Assembly (NCBI GenBank): GCA_000773965.1
Contig: JRUP01000038.1
Coordinates: 1-64,000 of the forward strand
Reading direction: 5' to 3'
Length of the DNA stretch: 64,000 bases
From: Enterobacter cancerogenus
Lineage (GTDB): Bacteria; Pseudomonadota; Gammaproteobacteria; Enterobacterales; Enterobacteriaceae
This document shows, piece after piece, positions 50,018 to 59,164 of this stretch (positions within the stretch are counted from its first letter, which is position 1; every line of letters begins with the position of its first letter). The notes under the pieces are model-generated. The model was not told the origin of the DNA. It searched no databases and saw only the letters and a program-made list of their open reading frames with translations. The position numbers and the translations under genes are program-made.

Positions 50018-51310
50018 TCACCCAACCCGCTTCACATCCCCGACCAGCAGGATATAGGAGAGCGCACCAACCAAGGCCACGGCGGAGATATACACCAGCG
50101 CCGGGGCGAAGCCGTAATCCTGTGCCAGATAGCCCACCACCAGCGGTACCGTGATGCCACCCAATCCACCGATAAAGTTGAACATCCCACCGGTTAAACC
50201 GATCAGGCGAACCGGCGCCAGCGACGACACCAGCGACCAGGTAATAGAGGCGAAGCCGTTGCCGAAGAACGCGATGGCCATCAGCGTCATAATCCACACC
50301 GGATCGTTGGTGTAGTTGGCACCCATGATGCAGGTAGAGATCAGCAATCCACAGATAATCGGCGTTTTACGCGCAAAACCAAGGGAACGCCCGCTGCGTA
50401 CCAGACGATCGGCCACGATGCCAGAAAGAATCACACCAAAGAAGGCGGCCAGAAACGGCACTGTCGTCATGAAACCGGCCGTGAGCGCAGAGATGTGTTT
50501 TTCCTGCGTCAGATAGTTCGGGAACCAGGTCAGGAAGAACCACAGCGTAGAGGTAACAGCGAACTGCCCAAGGTACACGCCGCACAGCTTGCGATGGAAC
50601 ACCAGTTTCCAGTCGGCGGCAGTGAGTTTGGTGCGCGTTTTTTTCGCCGCGGGTGCATCGCCGTCCACCATCGCACCCCCTTCACGGATATAGTCCAGTT
50701 CCGCCTGGTTGATGCCTTTGCTCTGGCTTGGGGCTTGATAGAACTTGATCCACACCAGCGACCAGATGATGCCGATGCCGCCTGTGATGATGAACACCCA
50801 GTGCCAGCTCAACAGTTCCTGAATCCAGATCAGCAACGGTGTGAGAAAAGCGAGACCGACAAACTGACCAGAGGTATAAAAGCCCACGGCAGAGGCACGC
50901 TCCTGCTCCGGGAACCAGCTGGTGACCAGACGATTGTTGGTCGGGAACGCAGGCGCTTCAAAGATGCCGGTGATGGCACGCAAGCCAATCAGCGATAATA
51001 ATCCGCTGGCAAAACCCTGGAATAACGTGGCGACCGACCAGCCGAAGATGGCAATAAAATAGGTCAGGCGGGAACCGACGCGATCGAGGAACCAGCCGCC
51101 GGGGATCTGGCACAGCGTATATAACCAGGCAAAGGCAGAGAAGACATATCCCATCTCCGCTTTACTGATGCCGAACTCTTCCTGAATATGCGCAGAGGCC
51201 ACCGCTAAATTAGCGCGGTCGACATAGCAAATCACTACCGTAATAAAGATCATCAGCAGCGTAATATAACGACGCCGGGTGGGTTTGGCCTGAACAGCAG
51301 AGAGATCCAT
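50018..51310 (-). CDS. dgoT: D-galactonate:H+ symporter DgoT
   Basis: 430 aa, MFS anion:cation symporter family, the same length as E. coli DgoT and nearly colinear with it: ICYVDRANLAVASAHIQEEFG, FLDRVGSRLTYFIAIFGWSVATLFQGFA, FGNGFASITWSLVSSLAP. Imports D-galactonate. GGAGA precedes the start. It is separated from dgoD by 297 bases that carry an intergenic repeat, so dgoT may be expressed apart from the rest. Confidence 0.96.
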   Translation of the reverse strand: MDLSAVQAKPTRRRYITLLMIFITVVICYVDRANLAVASAHIQEEFGISKAEMGYVFSAFAWLYTLCQIPGGWFLDRVGSRLTYFIAIFGWSVATLFQGFASGLLSLIGLRAITGIFEAPAFPTNNRLVTSWFPEQERASAVGFYTSGQFVGLAFLTPLLIWIQELLSWHWVFIITGGIGIIWSLVWIKFYQAPSQSKGINQAELDYIREGGAMVDGDAPAAKKTRTKLTAADWKLVFHRKLCGVYLGQFAVTSTLWFFLTWFPNYLTQEKHISALTAGFMTTVPFLAAFFGVILSGIVADRLVRSGRSLGFARKTPIICGLLISTCIMGANYTNDPVWIMTLMAIAFFGNGFASITWSLVSSLAPVRLIGLTGGMFNFIGGLGGITVPLVVGYLAQDYGFAPALVYISAVALVGALSYILLVGDVKRVG

Positions 51311-51495
51311 GGTGTGTCTCCGTAATCATATTTGTAGTTCAGGCGTGACGATGCCCGCCGCTACAAATGCAGGGTAAGGATAGTGAAGGTAAAACCGCAC
51401 AGGCGGTAAATGTCATTTGCCGGGAAAAAGGCTGAGCGAGGCCCTATGCCTTATTCCACCGGCATATCTTTATCTAAAAGATTTTATAAATTCTT
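51311..51495. other. dgoT upstream region
   Basis: 185 bases between dgoT and an intergenic repeat. TTTGTAG (51331) and CTACAAA (51361) form an imperfect stem. A 107-codon frame on the plus strand in this area is not credible. A dgoT promoter may lie here. Confidence 0.4.
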
Positions 51496-51609
51496 ATACC
51501 CTAAATAATTCGACGTGCAGAATGGTGGCATGGGAATACACTCCCAAGAGCTTACTTAAGGTGAGTAAGCACAGCCAACGCATCTGTCGCTTAAATTATG
51601 ACGAGTATT
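51496..51609. repeat. Degenerate enterobacterial intergenic repeat between dgoT and dgoD
   Basis: Starts TACCCTAAATAATTCGACG and continues with GAGCTTACTTAAGGTGAGTA and CAGCCAACGCATCTG. This follows a repeat I know from Yersinia, Serratia and Pantoea intergenic regions (CCCTAAATAATTCGAGTTGC...). The right end touches the dgoD stop codon. Confidence 0.7.
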
Positions 51610-52756
51610 ACCACTCAGCGACCGTTCCGTCTGGGAAACGCCATAATGGATTACGCCAGTCTGGTGCATTCTTACTTCTTTCAATCACCAGCTCTTCGTT
51701 AATTTCCACGCCGAGACCCGGTTTATTCAGTGGATAGAAGTGACCATCATCCATTTTGAAATCATCTTTATTGATAACGTAATCCAGCAGTTCAGCACCC
51801 TGATTATAGTGAATGCCCATGCTCTGCTCCTGGAACACCGCGTTGCGTGAAACGAAATCGACATGCAGGCAGGCAGCCAGCGCGATTGGGCCGAGCGGAC
51901 AGTGTGGTGCCAGCGCTACATCGTAAGACTCTGCCATCGCGGCAATTTTGTAGCACTCGGTGATACCGCCCGCATGCGACAGATCCGGTTGCAGAATCGC
52001 CAGGCCCCCCGCTTCCAGCACGCGTTTGAACTCGAAGCGCGAGAACATACGTTCGCCTGCGGCAATCGGAATATGGGTTTGCGCCGCCAGACGCGGATAG
52101 TATTCTGCCTGCTCCGCCAGCACCGGCTCTTCAATGAACAGCGGACGATACGGCTCCAGCTCTTTGATCAGCACTTTCGCCATTGGCGCACTGACGCGGC
52201 CATGGAAATCGAGACCGAACTCAATCTCTTTGCCAAAGGCTTCACGAATCTGTGCCACGGTATTCACCGCTGCATCCACTTTGCGCGAGTTGTCGATAAT
52301 GCCCATCTCTTCGCATCCATTCAGCTTGAAGGTGTCGAAGCCAATCTTGCGCAGTTTCTTGATGCCGTCGACCACTTCTTCCGGACGATCGCCCCCCACC
52401 CAGCTGTAAGCCTTGATGCTGTCACGCACCAAACCACCAAGCAGCTGATACACCGGCACACCCAGCGCTTTGCCTTTGATATCCCACAATGCCTGATCGA
52501 TACCGGCGATGGCGCTCATCAAAATCGGACCACCGCGATAGAATCCACCGCGATACATCACCTGCCACAAATCGTTGATGCGTGCCGGGTCCTGACCAAT
52601 CAGATATTCCGACAGCTCATGCACAGCCGCTTCGACGCTGCGCGCGCGCCCTTCAATCACCGGTTCGCCCCAGCCAACGATGCCTTCGTCGGTTTCGATT
52701 TTCAGGAACATCCAGCGCGGCGGCAGGCGATAAGTGGTCAGTTTGGTAATTTTCAT
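51608..52756 (-). CDS. dgoD: D-galactonate dehydratase DgoD
   Basis: 382 aa (as in E. coli), enolase superfamily. Dehydrates D-galactonate to 2-keto-3-deoxygalactonate. Metal ligands Asp in FGLDFHGRV, Glu in FIEEPVL and Glu in IAAGERMFSR; HCPLGPIALAACLH holds the His of the dehydratase. Its start overlaps the dgoA stop (ATGA). Confidence 0.96.
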   Translation of the reverse strand: MKITKLTTYRLPPRWMFLKIETDEGIVGWGEPVIEGRARSVEAAVHELSEYLIGQDPARINDLWQVMYRGGFYRGGPILMSAIAGIDQALWDIKGKALGVPVYQLLGGLVRDSIKAYSWVGGDRPEEVVDGIKKLRKIGFDTFKLNGCEEMGIIDNSRKVDAAVNTVAQIREAFGKEIEFGLDFHGRVSAPMAKVLIKELEPYRPLFIEEPVLAEQAEYYPRLAAQTHIPIAAGERMFSRFEFKRVLEAGGLAILQPDLSHAGGITECYKIAAMAESYDVALAPHCPLGPIALAACLHVDFVSRNAVFQEQSMGIHYNQGAELLDYVINKDDFKMDDGHFYPLNKPGLGVEINEELVIERSKNAPDWRNPLWRFPDGTVAEW

Positions 52757-53370
52757 CGTACAGCATCCTTATAAGCAGCAATAAATGCGCGAGCTTTCTC
52801 CACAGTGCGCGACAGCGGCTGGCCAGCGCGATAGAGATCGCTGCCCAAACCTGCGCCAATGCAGCCTGCGGCCATAAATTCATGCAGGTTTTCCGGCGTC
52901 ACTCCGCCCACCGCAAACACCGGCACTTCCGGCGGTAGCACGGCTTTCAGGGCTTTGATATAGCCGGGGCCAAATGCCGAGGACGGGAAGATTTTCAGCG
53001 CCTGTGCGCCCGCCTGCAGAGCGGTGAACGCTTCGGTGGCGGTGGCGCAACCGGCTGCAACAATCATCCCTTTCGCCACGGCCTGACGGATGACTGCCGC
53101 ATCGGTATTCGGCGTCACCACCAGCTTGCTGTTAAGCGTGGCCAGTTCATCGACCTGCGCCGGATGCAACACGGTGCCCGCACCGATCAGCGCTTTATCG
53201 CCGAAAGTCTGCACCATCGCGCCGATGCTTTTGGCCCATTCCGGGGAATTCAGCGGGATCTCAATGGCATCGAAACCCGCTTCGATCAGGGCACCTACGT
53301 GCGCTTCGGCCTCGTCTGGCGTGATGCCACGCAGGATGGCGATCAATGGCAATTTAGTGTGCCAGGTCAT
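52753..53370 (-). CDS. dgoA: 2-dehydro-3-deoxy-6-phosphogalactonate aldolase DgoA
   Basis: 205 aa, equal to E. coli DgoA. KDPG-aldolase family TIM barrel: PLIAILRGITPDEA, ALIGAGTVL, and Schiff-base Lys in ALKIFPSSAFGP. Cleaves KDPGal to pyruvate and glyceraldehyde 3-phosphate. The start at 53370 has AAGGAG eight bases upstream. Overlaps dgoK by 17 bases. Confidence 0.95.
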   Translation of the reverse strand: MTWHTKLPLIAILRGITPDEAEAHVGALIEAGFDAIEIPLNSPEWAKSIGAMVQTFGDKALIGAGTVLHPAQVDELATLNSKLVVTPNTDAAVIRQAVAKGMIVAAGCATATEAFTALQAGAQALKIFPSSAFGPGYIKALKAVLPPEVPVFAVGGVTPENLHEFMAAGCIGAGLGSDLYRAGQPLSRTVEKARAFIAAYKDAVR

Positions 53371-54229
53371 CTGCAATACTCCTTATTCCATGCTGGAACG
53401 CGCGGTCGCCTTCCAGGGTAACTGAATCCATGCCGATAAATTGCAGCGCCTGCTGATAACGCTGCGCCAGCGCATTTCCAGCAATAATGATGATCGGTTG
53501 ACGGCGATCCGCTTGTTGCGTCATCAGCGCCACTTCATGACCAATCAACAGGCCGGATAGAAAATCGCTGATATGGCGGCGATCGCGCGCGCCCAACACA
53601 TGAGAAGCGCGCACTTCGAACAGCCGGGAAAGGATCGATGCGTCCTGGCTGCCGACGGTTAAACCTTCACGGAAAGCGGCGGAACTCTCTTCCTGCTCCG
53701 GCAATCCGGCACCGATTAGTGACTGTTTCAGCAGCAGATGATGCAGTTCGCCCGTCATCACCGTGCGGAAATCCTGCACACGCTGCTGTTCCACCTGCAC
53801 CCATTTGGCATGCGTGCCGGGCATCACATACTGCGTGGCAGGTTGCAGTGCTAGGGCACCCAGCAACTGTGTCTCTTCACCGCGCATCACGTTGTAGTTG
53901 TCAGCACGTTCGACGCTCAATCCCGGCACGATCCACGCTTTATCTTCAACGCGCGTCAGGCGGCTGCTGAGTTGGTCCAGTGCCACCGGACAGGGCAGAT
54001 AAGGCACCGTAAGCCAGCCGGCGTTACTGCCAACCATGCCCGCCATCACCACCGGCACGTCGTTCACTGGCCAGCCGTCGGTGATGCTGGCAAAGACCTC
54101 TGCAGGCGTGCGTCCGCCAAGACGCGTGACGCCCGCTTCTGACCGGCGCTCATCAACGCAGTCACCCTGCTGATAATGCCAGGCACGCAGATTGGTTGAG
54201 CCCCAATCAATCGCGATATAGCTGGTCAC
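53354..54229 (-). CDS. dgoK: 2-dehydro-3-deoxygalactonokinase DgoK
   Basis: 291 aa. YIAIDWGSTNLRAW is the phosphate-1 motif; VMRGEETQLLGAL, MPGTHAKWV and TVMTGELHHLLLK are typical of DgoK. Phosphorylates KDGal to KDPGal. Starts with GTG overlapping the dgoR stop, with AAGGAG five bases upstream. Part of dgoRKAD. Confidence 0.95.
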   Translation of the reverse strand: MTSYIAIDWGSTNLRAWHYQQGDCVDERRSEAGVTRLGGRTPAEVFASITDGWPVNDVPVVMAGMVGSNAGWLTVPYLPCPVALDQLSSRLTRVEDKAWIVPGLSVERADNYNVMRGEETQLLGALALQPATQYVMPGTHAKWVQVEQQRVQDFRTVMTGELHHLLLKQSLIGAGLPEQEESSAAFREGLTVGSQDASILSRLFEVRASHVLGARDRRHISDFLSGLLIGHEVALMTQQADRRQPIIIIAGNALAQRYQQALQFIGMDSVTLEGDRAFQHGIRSIADDLAH

Positions 54230-54924
54230 ATAATCTCCTTGAGTCGGGCGGTGGAGCTGGCGATCATCGCTTTTGCCGCCTGCTCCGCCGCATCACCATC
54301 CTGATGTCGGATGGCATCAAACAGCGCCTTGTGTTCGGCTAAGGTGCGCGGCATGTTGCCGGAATCCGCCATGTAGGTTTTCGCAAACACCGCTTTCTGT
54401 AACTGGCTGATCGCCACATTAAGCTGCTGCAATACCGGATTGTGCACCGAAGCCAGCACCGCTTCGTGGTAGCGGATATCCGCCTCATTGAATGCTTCCC
54501 GATCGAGATGATGGGCAACCATGTCGTTATAAGCCTGCTCAATCGCCGCCAAATCGTTGGAGGTCGCGCGTTCCGCCGACCAGCGTGCAATCTGCGGCTC
54601 CACCAGCACGCGCACTTCACTCATGGCGGCAATCAGCCTGGGATCCTGGTCGTGCGCCAGTGCCCATTGCAGGACATCGCTGTCGAGGTAATTCCACTGA
54701 TTGCGCGGGGTGACAAAGGCGCCACGGTAACGCTTCATCTCCATCAATCGCTTTGCCATCAGCGAGCGAAATACTTCGCGGATGATGTTTCGCGAGGTGC
54801 CAAAGCGCTCACACAACTCGGCTTCGGCGGGCAACGCGGCGCCCGGCACATACTTCCCTGCTACAATTTCTTCACCCAGCGTCAGGATGATGCGCTCGGT
54901 TTTGCTTAATTGTTCTTGCGTCAT
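54226..54924 (-). CDS. dgoR: GntR-family repressor DgoR
   Basis: 232 aa, FCD subfamily. Winged helix (LGEEIVAGKYVPGAALPAEA, RNIIREVFRSLMAKRLMEMK) and helical FCD domain (DIRYHEAVLASVHNPVLQQ, LAEHKALFDAI). Represses the dgo operon until D-galactonate binds. First gene of the operon. A large inverted repeat 85 bases upstream of its start is the probable operator. Confidence 0.93.
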   Translation of the reverse strand: MTQEQLSKTERIILTLGEEIVAGKYVPGAALPAEAELCERFGTSRNIIREVFRSLMAKRLMEMKRYRGAFVTPRNQWNYLDSDVLQWALAHDQDPRLIAAMSEVRVLVEPQIARWSAERATSNDLAAIEQAYNDMVAHHLDREAFNEADIRYHEAVLASVHNPVLQQLNVAISQLQKAVFAKTYMADSGNMPRTLAEHKALFDAIRHQDGDAAEQAAKAMIASSTARLKEIM

Positions 54925-55008
54925 GATGTTCCATTCAGTGAAAGACGGTAGCCCATCAGATTACTGCTTTCGACGCGTGAAAACTAACAGACACCTCACG
55001 TCACGACG

Positions 55009-55048
55009 CAGATTGTAGTACTAACCAATCAAGCTGTACTACAATCTG
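55009..55048. promoter_or_regulatory. DgoR operator candidate
   Basis: CAGATTGTAGTAC (55009-55021) and GTACTACAATCTG (55036-55048) form a perfect 13-bp inverted repeat with a 14-base spacer. Each arm contains TTGTAGTAC, itself like the reported DgoR half-site. Location upstream of dgoR fits. Confidence 0.78.
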
Positions 55049-55366
55049 GATCACATAATAGACAATTCATCGATGCACAAATGTGCACCCGACGAAATCG
55101 AGCTGAGTGTGAGTTGGGGCATCACTTATGACGAATTAGTGTGCACTCGGCAGAAACTTAGGGGCACCCTCGTTGGGTGATCATTGATGGCGTACCGGGT
55201 GGAAACGGGTCTGATCGTTCGCTGGTTCATCTTTTTGGAGTATGAAGACATGCTTCACAGGAACCGGAACAATCATTCGTCGTGTCGCCATTTATGGCGA
55301 TCAATCGGCATTTGAGGGATGAACTCAGAGAGGCGGACAGCAGCACGCTGCCCGCAAAAGAAAGGA
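55049..55366. other. Intergenic region between dgoR promoter and yidA
   Basis: 318 bases. Contains a TGCACA-AA-TGTGCA palindrome (55074-55087), a CACCC/GGGTG hairpin (55165-55179) and a CGCCATTTATGGCG palindrome near 55290 resembling the REP-like units. A 26-codon frame at about 55242 has poor ribosome-site spacing and is not called. Confidence 0.4.
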
Positions 55367-56176
55367 TTACAGCACTAACTCTTCAATGGCATGCGCGACG
55401 CCATCTTCCATATTGGTTTTGGTCACGAACTGCGCAATGTTTTTGACTGAATCAATGGCATTGCCCATTGCTACGCCGGTTCCCGCGTACTCAATCATCG
55501 CCAGGTCGTTTTCCTGATCACCAATCGCCATCACTTCCGACTGCTGCAGGCCGAGTTTGTCCGCCAGCATTTTCACGCCGTAGCCTTTGTTGACCAGCGG
55601 GTTGAGAATTTCGAGGTAGTACGGCGCACTTTTCAGGATGGTGTAGCTGTCACGGGCACGCGCAGGCAGGCCAGCAATCGCTTTATCCAGCAAATGTGGC
55701 TTGTCGATCATCATCAGTTTCGGGAAGCGAGTGGCCGGGTCCATCTCTTCTACCGCGCGGTAACGAACTGGAATGCCGGTCAGGCTGGCTTCGTGGATGG
55801 TGTATTCGCTGATGTCTTTGTTTGGCGTGTAGAGGAAGGATTTGTCGAACGCCTGGAAATGCACGCCGAGGTCGCGCGCCAGCTGTTCCAGATAAAGATA
55901 GTCATCAAAGCTCAGCGTTTTTTCCGCCACCACATCGCCGCTATCTGCGCTGTGCACCAGCGCACCGTTGTTACTGATGCAATACTGGCCGGGCTGCTGC
56001 ATATCGAGTTCCATCAGATAGCGCTCAATGCCGACCAACGGACGACCGGTCGCCAGCACAATGGAAACGCCTTTATCACGCGCACGACCAATCGCCGATT
56101 TCACCGCCGCCGTCACTTCGTGCTGCGGGTTGAGCAGCGTGCCGTCCATATCGATCGCAATCAATTTTATCGCCAT
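55367..56176 (-). CDS. yidA: HAD sugar phosphatase YidA
   Basis: 269 aa (E. coli YidA 270). HAD subfamily IIB (Cof-type): motif I LIAIDMDGTLLNP, motif II LATGR, Lys in NKGYGVKML, and motif III IGDQENDLAMIEYAGTGVAMGNA. Broad phosphatase acting on sugar phosphates such as erythrose 4-phosphate. GAGG before the start. Located between dgo and gyrB as in E. coli. Confidence 0.94.
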   Translation of the reverse strand: MAIKLIAIDMDGTLLNPQHEVTAAVKSAIGRARDKGVSIVLATGRPLVGIERYLMELDMQQPGQYCISNNGALVHSADSGDVVAEKTLSFDDYLYLEQLARDLGVHFQAFDKSFLYTPNKDISEYTIHEASLTGIPVRYRAVEEMDPATRFPKLMMIDKPHLLDKAIAGLPARARDSYTILKSAPYYLEILNPLVNKGYGVKMLADKLGLQQSEVMAIGDQENDLAMIEYAGTGVAMGNAIDSVKNIAQFVTKTNMEDGVAHAIEELVL

Positions 56177-56385
56177 AACATCCTCGGTTAAGTCAGAGTT
56201 TGTTTAATGCTAGCGCGATTCAGCTCACATTGACCAGTTAATCGGCAACGGACGGCATGGTTAGTTTGTGTTGCCGCTTCCGATCTAACAATTTTCCCTT
56301 TTACAGCATGTAAGGTGACGAGGCTAAGTATGCAGTTACTTATGTTTTTTTTAGATGAAATTTTCCTTACCTGAGGACGCATTAA
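56177..56385. other. Divergent promoter region of yidA and XRE gene
   Basis: 209 bases, no gene supported. No toxin-sized frame precedes the XRE gene on its strand. Confidence 0.4.
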
Positions 56386-56691
56386 ATGGACGACCTGAAA
56401 GGATGCTTGAATGATTCTTTTCCTGCGTCTGAACGTGCAGATATTCAGCAAATGGCTGATGAGCTGATCCTGGAAACCGGATTGCAGTTATTGCGCGAGG
56501 AGTTAGAGCTGTCACAAAAAACGGTGGCTGAAGCGATGGGGGTGAAGCAACCTCGTATTACACAGATTGAACAAGCGGGAGCCGATCAACGCCTGATTAC
56601 CATTAAACGTTATATTGAGGCGATGGGTGGAAAACTCAGCTTGTTGATTGAAATGCCGGATGGATCCGTAGGCAGAACAATTCGGGTTTAA
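56386..56691 (+). CDS. XRE-family DNA-binding protein (HigA-like, orphan)
   Basis: 101 aa. Central Xre helix-turn-helix: LREELELSQKTVAEAMGVKQ then PRITQIEQ; C-terminal RYIEAMGGKLSLLIEMPDG, the pattern of antitoxins of HigBA/RelBE-like systems. No toxin gene lies next to it (56177-56385 upstream is empty, a terminator follows at once). Orphan antitoxin or stand-alone regulator. Confidence 0.82.
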   Translation: MDDLKGCLNDSFPASERADIQQMADELILETGLQLLREELELSQKTVAEAMGVKQPRITQIEQAGADQRLITIKRYIEAMGGKLSLLIEMPDGSVGRTIRV

Positions 56692-56700
56692 ACAGCTAAA

Positions 56701-56734
56701 AAAACCCTTCCAGATATGGAAGGGTTTTTTTGTT
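56701..56734. terminator. Bidirectional terminator between XRE gene and gyrB
   Basis: AAAACCCTTCC, loop AGATAT, GGAAGGGTTTT with a T-run on the plus strand and an A-run giving Ts on the minus strand. Ends both the XRE transcript and the dnaA-dnaN-recF-gyrB operon. Confidence 0.92.
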
Positions 56735-56738
56735 CACA

Positions 56739-59147
56739 TCAGATATCGATGTTAGCGGCTTTCAGCGCGTTCTCTTCGATGAAGGCGCGGCGCGGTTCAA
56801 CCGCATCGCCCATCAGCGTGGTGAACAGCTGGTCAGCCGCGATGGCGTCTTTAATGGTGACGCGCAGCATGCGACGGCTGTCTGGATCCATGGTAGTTTC
56901 CCACAGCTGCTCTGGGTTCATCTCGCCCAGACCTTTATAGCGCTGGACTGACAGACCACGGCGCGACTCTTTCACCAGCCACTCAATCGCCTGCTCGAAG
57001 CTGGTCACTGGCTGACGGCGATCGCCACGTTCGATAAACGCATCTTCTTCAATCAGGCCGCGCAGCTGCTCGCCCAGACCACAGATTTTGCGGTATTCCG
57101 GTCCATCGATGAACTCGCTGTCCATCGGATAGTCGGTATCGACACCATGCGTACGCACACGCAATACCGGCTCGAACACGTTCAGTTCGCTGTTGGTGCG
57201 TACGTGCGCCATATAGCTGCTGCCGTGCGCTTCGCGCTCGCTCAGGTATGCGACTAAACCTTCAATCCAGCCTTTAACTGCGGCTTCATTGCTGAGATCG
57301 CTGAGGGTTGGATGGTAGATCAGGCCACGCAGCATTGCCGTTGGGAAGCGACGTTCCATACGTTTGATCATGCGCTGGGTGCTGTTGAAATCACCCACCA
57401 GATTTTCCAGCGGCTGGCCGCCGAGCGCCGGTGCGCTGGCGTTGGTGTGCAGTGTTGCGCCATCCAGTGCGATAGCGATCTGGTACTGATCCATCGCTTC
57501 GTCATCTTTAATGTATTGTTCCTGCTTGCCTTTCTTCACTTTGTACAGTGGCGGCTGAGCAATATACACATGACCACGCTCGACAATTTCCGGCATCTGA
57601 CGATAGAAGAAGGTCAACAGCAGCGTACGGATGTGCGAGCCATCGACGTCGGCATCGGTCATGATGATGATGCTGTGATAACGCAGTTTGTCCGGGTTGT
57701 ATTCGTCGCGACCGATACCACAGCCGAGTGCGGTGATCAGCGTCGCCACTTCCTGAGAGGAGAGCATCTTGTCGAAACGCGCTTTCTCCACGTTGAGGAT
57801 TTTACCTTTCAGCGGCAGGATCGCCTGGTTCTTACGGTTACGTCCCTGCTTGGCAGAGCCGCCCGCTGAGTCCCCTTCCACTAAGTAGATTTCAGACAGT
57901 GCAGGGTCGCGTTCCTGGCAATCCGCCAGTTTGCCCGGCAGACCGGCCAAATCCAGCGCGCCTTTACGACGGGTCATTTCACGGGCGCGACGTGCCGCTT
58001 CACGTGCACGAGCCGCATCGATAATTTTACCGACTACGATTTTCGCGTCTGATGGGTTTTCCAGCAGGTATTCGCTCAGCAGTTCGTTCATCTGCTGCTC
58101 AACCGCGGATTTCACCTCTGAAGAAACCAGCTTGTCTTTGGTCTGTGAGGAGAACTTTGGATCCGGCACTTTCACCGAAACCACAGCAATCAGGCCTTCA
58201 CGCGCATCATCACCGGTGGCGCTGACTTTGGCTTTTTTGCTGTAGCCTTCTTTGTCCATATAAGCGTTCAGCGTACGCGTCATTGCCGCACGGAAGCCCG
58301 CAAGGTGCGTACCGCCATCGCGCTGTGGAATGTTGTTGGTGAAGCAGTAGATGTTTTCCTGGAAACCATCGTTCCACTGCAGCGCAACTTCCACACCAAT
58401 ACCGTCTTTCTCGTTAGAGAAATAGAACACGGTTGGGTGAATCGGGGTTTTGTTCTTGTTGAGGTACTCAACAAACGCCTTGATGCCGCCTTCGTAGTGG
58501 AAGTGGTCGCTCTTGCCGTCACGCTTGTCTTCCAGACGGATAGAAACACCCGAGTTCAGGAAGGAGAGTTCACGCAGGCGTTTCGCCAAAATGTCATACT
58601 CGAACTCCACCACATTGGTGAAAGTTTCGTAGCTCGGCCAGAAACGGACGCGTGTACCGGTGGTTTCAGTATCACCGGATACCGCCAGCGGTGCCTGCGG
58701 CACGCCGTGCTGATAAATCTGCTGGTGTACTTTGCCTTCGCGACGAATGGTCAGCTCCAGCTTCTGCGACAGGGCGTTAACCACTGACACGCCCACGCCG
58801 TGCAGACCACCGGACACTTTATACGAGTTATCGTCGAATTTACCGCCGGCGTGTAACACGGTCATGATCACTTCTGCCGCAGACACACCCTCTTCCGGGT
58901 GAATGCCGGTCGGAATACCACGGCCATCATCCTGAACAGACACAGAATTGTCCGCATGGATGGTGACGACGATGTCACTACAGTGACCCGCGAGCGCTTC
59001 GTCGATTGCGTTATCCACGACCTCGAATACCATGTGATGCAGACCGGTGCCGTCATCGGTATCACCGATATACATACCCGGGCGTTTGCGTACCGCATCA
59101 AGCCCTTTAAGGACTTTGATACTTGAGGAGTCATAAGAATTCGACAT
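56739..59147 (-). CDS. gyrB: DNA gyrase subunit B
   Basis: 802 aa (E. coli 804). GHKL ATPase domain (VDNAIDEALAGHC, GRGIPTGIHPEEG, SGGLHGVGVSVVNALS), transducer, TOPRIM domain (EGDSAGGSAKQGRNRKNQAILPLKG split: EGDSAGGSAK and DADVDGSHIRTLL), and the C-terminal QRYKGLGEMNPEQLWETTMD. ATP-driven negative supercoiling with GyrA. Last gene of the operon, followed by a terminator. Confidence 0.98.
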   Translation of the reverse strand: MSNSYDSSSIKVLKGLDAVRKRPGMYIGDTDDGTGLHHMVFEVVDNAIDEALAGHCSDIVVTIHADNSVSVQDDGRGIPTGIHPEEGVSAAEVIMTVLHAGGKFDDNSYKVSGGLHGVGVSVVNALSQKLELTIRREGKVHQQIYQHGVPQAPLAVSGDTETTGTRVRFWPSYETFTNVVEFEYDILAKRLRELSFLNSGVSIRLEDKRDGKSDHFHYEGGIKAFVEYLNKNKTPIHPTVFYFSNEKDGIGVEVALQWNDGFQENIYCFTNNIPQRDGGTHLAGFRAAMTRTLNAYMDKEGYSKKAKVSATGDDAREGLIAVVSVKVPDPKFSSQTKDKLVSSEVKSAVEQQMNELLSEYLLENPSDAKIVVGKIIDAARAREAARRAREMTRRKGALDLAGLPGKLADCQERDPALSEIYLVEGDSAGGSAKQGRNRKNQAILPLKGKILNVEKARFDKMLSSQEVATLITALGCGIGRDEYNPDKLRYHSIIIMTDADVDGSHIRTLLLTFFYRQMPEIVERGHVYIAQPPLYKVKKGKQEQYIKDDEAMDQYQIAIALDGATLHTNASAPALGGQPLENLVGDFNSTQRMIKRMERRFPTAMLRGLIYHPTLSDLSNEAAVKGWIEGLVAYLSEREAHGSSYMAHVRTNSELNVFEPVLRVRTHGVDTDYPMDSEFIDGPEYRKICGLGEQLRGLIEEDAFIERGDRRQPVTSFEQAIEWLVKESRRGLSVQRYKGLGEMNPEQLWETTMDPDSRRMLRVTIKDAIAADQLFTTLMGDAVEPRRAFIEENALKAANIDI

Positions 59148-59164
59148 CAACGTTTCTCGCTCAT

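Noticed and set aside
51417..51737. 106-codon plus-strand frame between dgoT and dgoD
   Set aside because: It overlaps the end of dgoD and the intergenic repeat and has no motif.
55242..55322. Possible 26-aa toxin-like peptide upstream of yidA
   Set aside because: The GGAG is only two bases from the ATG, the peptide lacks a membrane helix and there is no paired antisense RNA signature.
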